The notes below the pieces were generated by a model. It had not been told where the DNA came from, ran no database searches, and saw nothing but the letters and a program-made list of their open reading frames with translations. A stretch of 64,000 nt of DNA from Sclerurus mexicanus (lineage: Eukaryota; Chordata; Aves; Passeriformes; Furnariidae): positions 1,347,883 to 1,411,882 of the forward strand of contig VWZF01001682.1 of the NCBI GenBank assembly GCA_013396755.1, given 5' to 3'. Within the stretch, counting starts at the first letter, position 1; every line of letters begins with the position of its first letter. A program made the position numbers and the translations under genes. Of this stretch, positions 61,426-64,000 are shown one piece after another.

Positions 61426-64000
61426 TAAAATTTCAGTATATTTTAAGACATTATTCTTCAAAGTTTTAAGTGCTTACTCTACCTCCAAATAGTTTTGGGA
61501 TTTTTAATTGAGAGAAAAATATAAAAATATTTCCTTTAGCACAAATATATAAAAATTTTCCTGTAAGAAAATATTATATCAAGAAAACTGACAGCTAAGA
61601 TTATGCTGTAGATAGGAACATCTCCATGTTTTGTGCTTAAATTATATCAAGATCAATCTGTAGACAACAACAGTTTTGTAAAGCAAGAGCCCACTTGAAT
61701 ATCAAATAGGCCCAAATGCTGATAACACACTACTAAATTCTCAGCCTCAAAATATATTTTAATAGAGAATCTACGTTTTAAATATTATTCTGTTTACACT
61801 TAAGGAAACTTCCCAGTTTAATCTGCTTAAAAGCAAATAAAGATTCTAGCTGTGAACACCATTTTGTGCTCCACATGTTTAGTCACTATATTGATTGTTA
61901 GAAATGGTCACAGCGTGTCAGCCTCTGGGGTTTTTTCCCCTGAAAGCAGCTCATTCAGACTAAGGTTGCCGTAATGCACTATTGATAATTGTTGTCCAAT
62001 CCAATTTTTCTTCTTTATTTCCTTTTAACCAGTAATTTTCATGATGTTTTTAGAGAATATACTTATCTTCAGACACAATCTTATTAACCAAAGTGTTAAA
62101 ACTAATCATAATTTTCTTCTGTAGATTTCATTATAAATCTGTTTTGAACTTTTCAGCACCATTTCATCCTGCAGCTACATCAGAGATACTTCAGATCACA
62201 GCTTACTCACTTCAAAGCAAACCTTTGTAAGACTAATGAGGGAGCAAAGATTGTTTTTTGGAAGAACATCATTACTTGGCAAATTTTCAGTAGACAAATG
62301 AAAAATTCAGCTAGGATATTGCTGACACTTAATAGGAAGATGAAGCATAAGGAGGATAATACAAAGTTGGCACTTGGTAAAATATGACAACAAGAAGCTT
62401 TAACATTGCTTAAATTGACTAGTTGGATTTCAGGAATACAACTGTTATGTCCCTAAGACTAAGATGTCACAGGTAAAGCACATACTATCCATGTCCAGAG
62501 GACTAGATATGGATCATTTTTGCCTTCTGTAAAAAGATTAGAGCAGGGAAAAAAAAAAACAAAAACAACCAGGCACACCAAAACTTTAAAAAACAGAACA
62601 CTTCTTTCCTGTCCTCAGCACAGTACTTGTCCCTGATATGAAGAAGAATGCTCAGCTTTATTTCAGTCTGTGTTCTGCCATCCTATTTTTCCTGTATTTA
62701 CTAAACGTCTTTTATTTGAAAACTAGCACATCAAGATAAATCCATCAATAGATAGAGAAATACATAGGTAGGTAGATAGAAAGAGGTGTCTAGGGTTTGC
62801 CAGATCATTTTTTCCCCAAGATTTTGGATGCTGATTGATATATGAACTGACTTCAAATATGCTGTTGGCAGTCTTGAAAAGAATAGACACTACCTTCCCA
62901 CTCCTGACAACACAGAGCTAGAAAATGCTTTTTGACATATCAGGAAAAAACTTCATTGTAAAAATGCTCATGTTCCTGTTCAAAACAAAACAGATTCTTA
63001 AAGATTAGGAAATATTTTAAACAATATGAATATACTAATTTGTAGAAAAATATGAGAACAGTGAAAAGGTAAAACATATTTTTTAGTTGATCACTGCAAA
63101 TTTGGTATATATTCAATTCCACTGTGGCAGACAAAATATGCTTATTTACTTTTGAAACTTACATTATATGTATTATGAAACAAAAAGATGAATCACGTCT
63201 TTAAAAAAGTTAAGATGAATAAGAACTATTTAAAATAAGAACAAATAGGAACACTATTTAATTTTAAAACAGAAAGAAAAGAAAATAAACTTTATAGACT
63301 ATCAACAGAATAGGAGTACCCTTAGAAACCCTAAAGTTTTGACATAAATAAATGTTGAGAACACTGCTTTGTAAGATAACAAAGCACTGTTTCTTCTGGC
63401 TTACAGATTAATTCCGGCAGCAGCATTGCGTTTTACATAAGTGAACATAAATTTTGGCCTTAGGAAAGATGAGCAGGTTTAGAAGGCAGCAGGAACCGTA
63501 TAAAGGTAGTATCCATGAAGTGAGAAAATAGGATCAGCAGAACTTGAATTTTGACACACAGCAGGACATTGTTCTATTAAAGCATTTGTAAAACATAACA
63601 GTAATTTAAGCATAAGTCATAGCTCTAAAAATCAATAGAAGTATGTATGATCTTAAAAGTAAAGATGCTTAATATTTTTACTGTGGATTATCTTAAACCT
63701 GGGCTTTTCCATGTTAAAGTTATTAATACAAACCTTCTTAAAACTATCCTGAAATTTGGAGCGTAGTGACCCCATCAGGTAGTCTCGAACAAAGGTTTTG
63801 CCCTGAAATAACTTCAGCAGGAGGTAACAGGTTTCTAAAAGATCCTGTGCAACCCTTGCTAGTTCAGGTGATTACAAAAAAACCTCTCAACCTCCACTGT
63901 GCAAATTCCCATAAGATGTATGAAAATACAGATGTGGGGCACAGGAAGCAATCCAATTCTATGTACTCTGAATGTGTTTCAGTATTTTTTTCTATTTCAT
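61426..64000. other. Unrecognised AT-rich sequence
   Basis: No gene, RNA or recognised repeat. An A/C-rich run lies at about 62549-62575 and short TAGA/TAGG repeats at about 62740-62782. Confidence 0.55.

Noticed and set aside
62895..62918. 24-bp phase-0 candidate exon upstream of the 55.2 kb candidate
   Set aside because: The splice signals are ordinary and the exon is very short. Several equally plausible alternatives (for example near 56.97 kb) exist, so it adds no real support.

Overview
The window looks like gene-poor nuclear DNA from a bird. It is AT-rich and has no open frame that reads as a conserved gene. Its interspersed repeats are mostly CR1 LINE fragments, several ending in the avian CR1 3' terminus (tandem copies of ATTCTATG or its complement), together with solo LTRs of the ERVL type widespread in birds. 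There is no Alu, L1 or B1-like material, and no rRNA, tRNA, CRISPR or prokaryotic signal. I cannot name the species. The two well-preserved ERVL LTR types suggest a neoavian bird, but that is inference.

Layout: 1-12.4 kb is mostly unrecognised AT-rich sequence, with a short CR1 tail (458-545), a 1.2 kb CR1 on the minus strand (4697-5908) and an ancient CR1/L3-like remnant (9.5-10.15 kb). 12.4-13.9 kb is a GC-richer block split by a roughly 200 bp AAAAAG array. 15.2-15.4 kb is a CR1 tail, and 16.67-17.73 kb is a degraded ERVL LTR. 20.07-20.33 kb holds an (AC)17 array and a 39-base assembly gap. 22.3-25.26 kb is a repeat cluster in which a 653 bp LTR-like element splits a CR1. 26.4-29.6 kb has two ancient CR1 remnants. 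32.1-33.9 kb is a CR1 body truncated at both ends. 37.88-38.34 kb is a solo LTR with a perfect 5-bp target-site duplication. 42.5-44.3 kb carries a 741 bp block repeated exactly 1000 bp apart, with single Ns at the junctions, most likely an assembly artefact. 45.3-46.5 kb is a CR1 carrying a second CR1 in the opposite orientation. 60.6-61.4 kb is an LTR remnant next to another CR1 fragment. The rest holds simple repeats and AT-rich sequence.

No protein-coding gene is established. The only gene-like signal outside repeats is a pair of possible minus-strand exons (55210-55243 and 51590-51764). They have good splice sites and compatible phase and end in a tandem stop, but the evidence is weak and I do not recognise the product. 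Almost all longer open frames fall in repeats or low-complexity sequence or are chance frames. I found no previously undescribed biological system. The most useful observations are the nested insertions, the probable false duplication, the solo LTR with an intact target-site duplication, the candidate exon pair and a perfect 17-bp hairpin.
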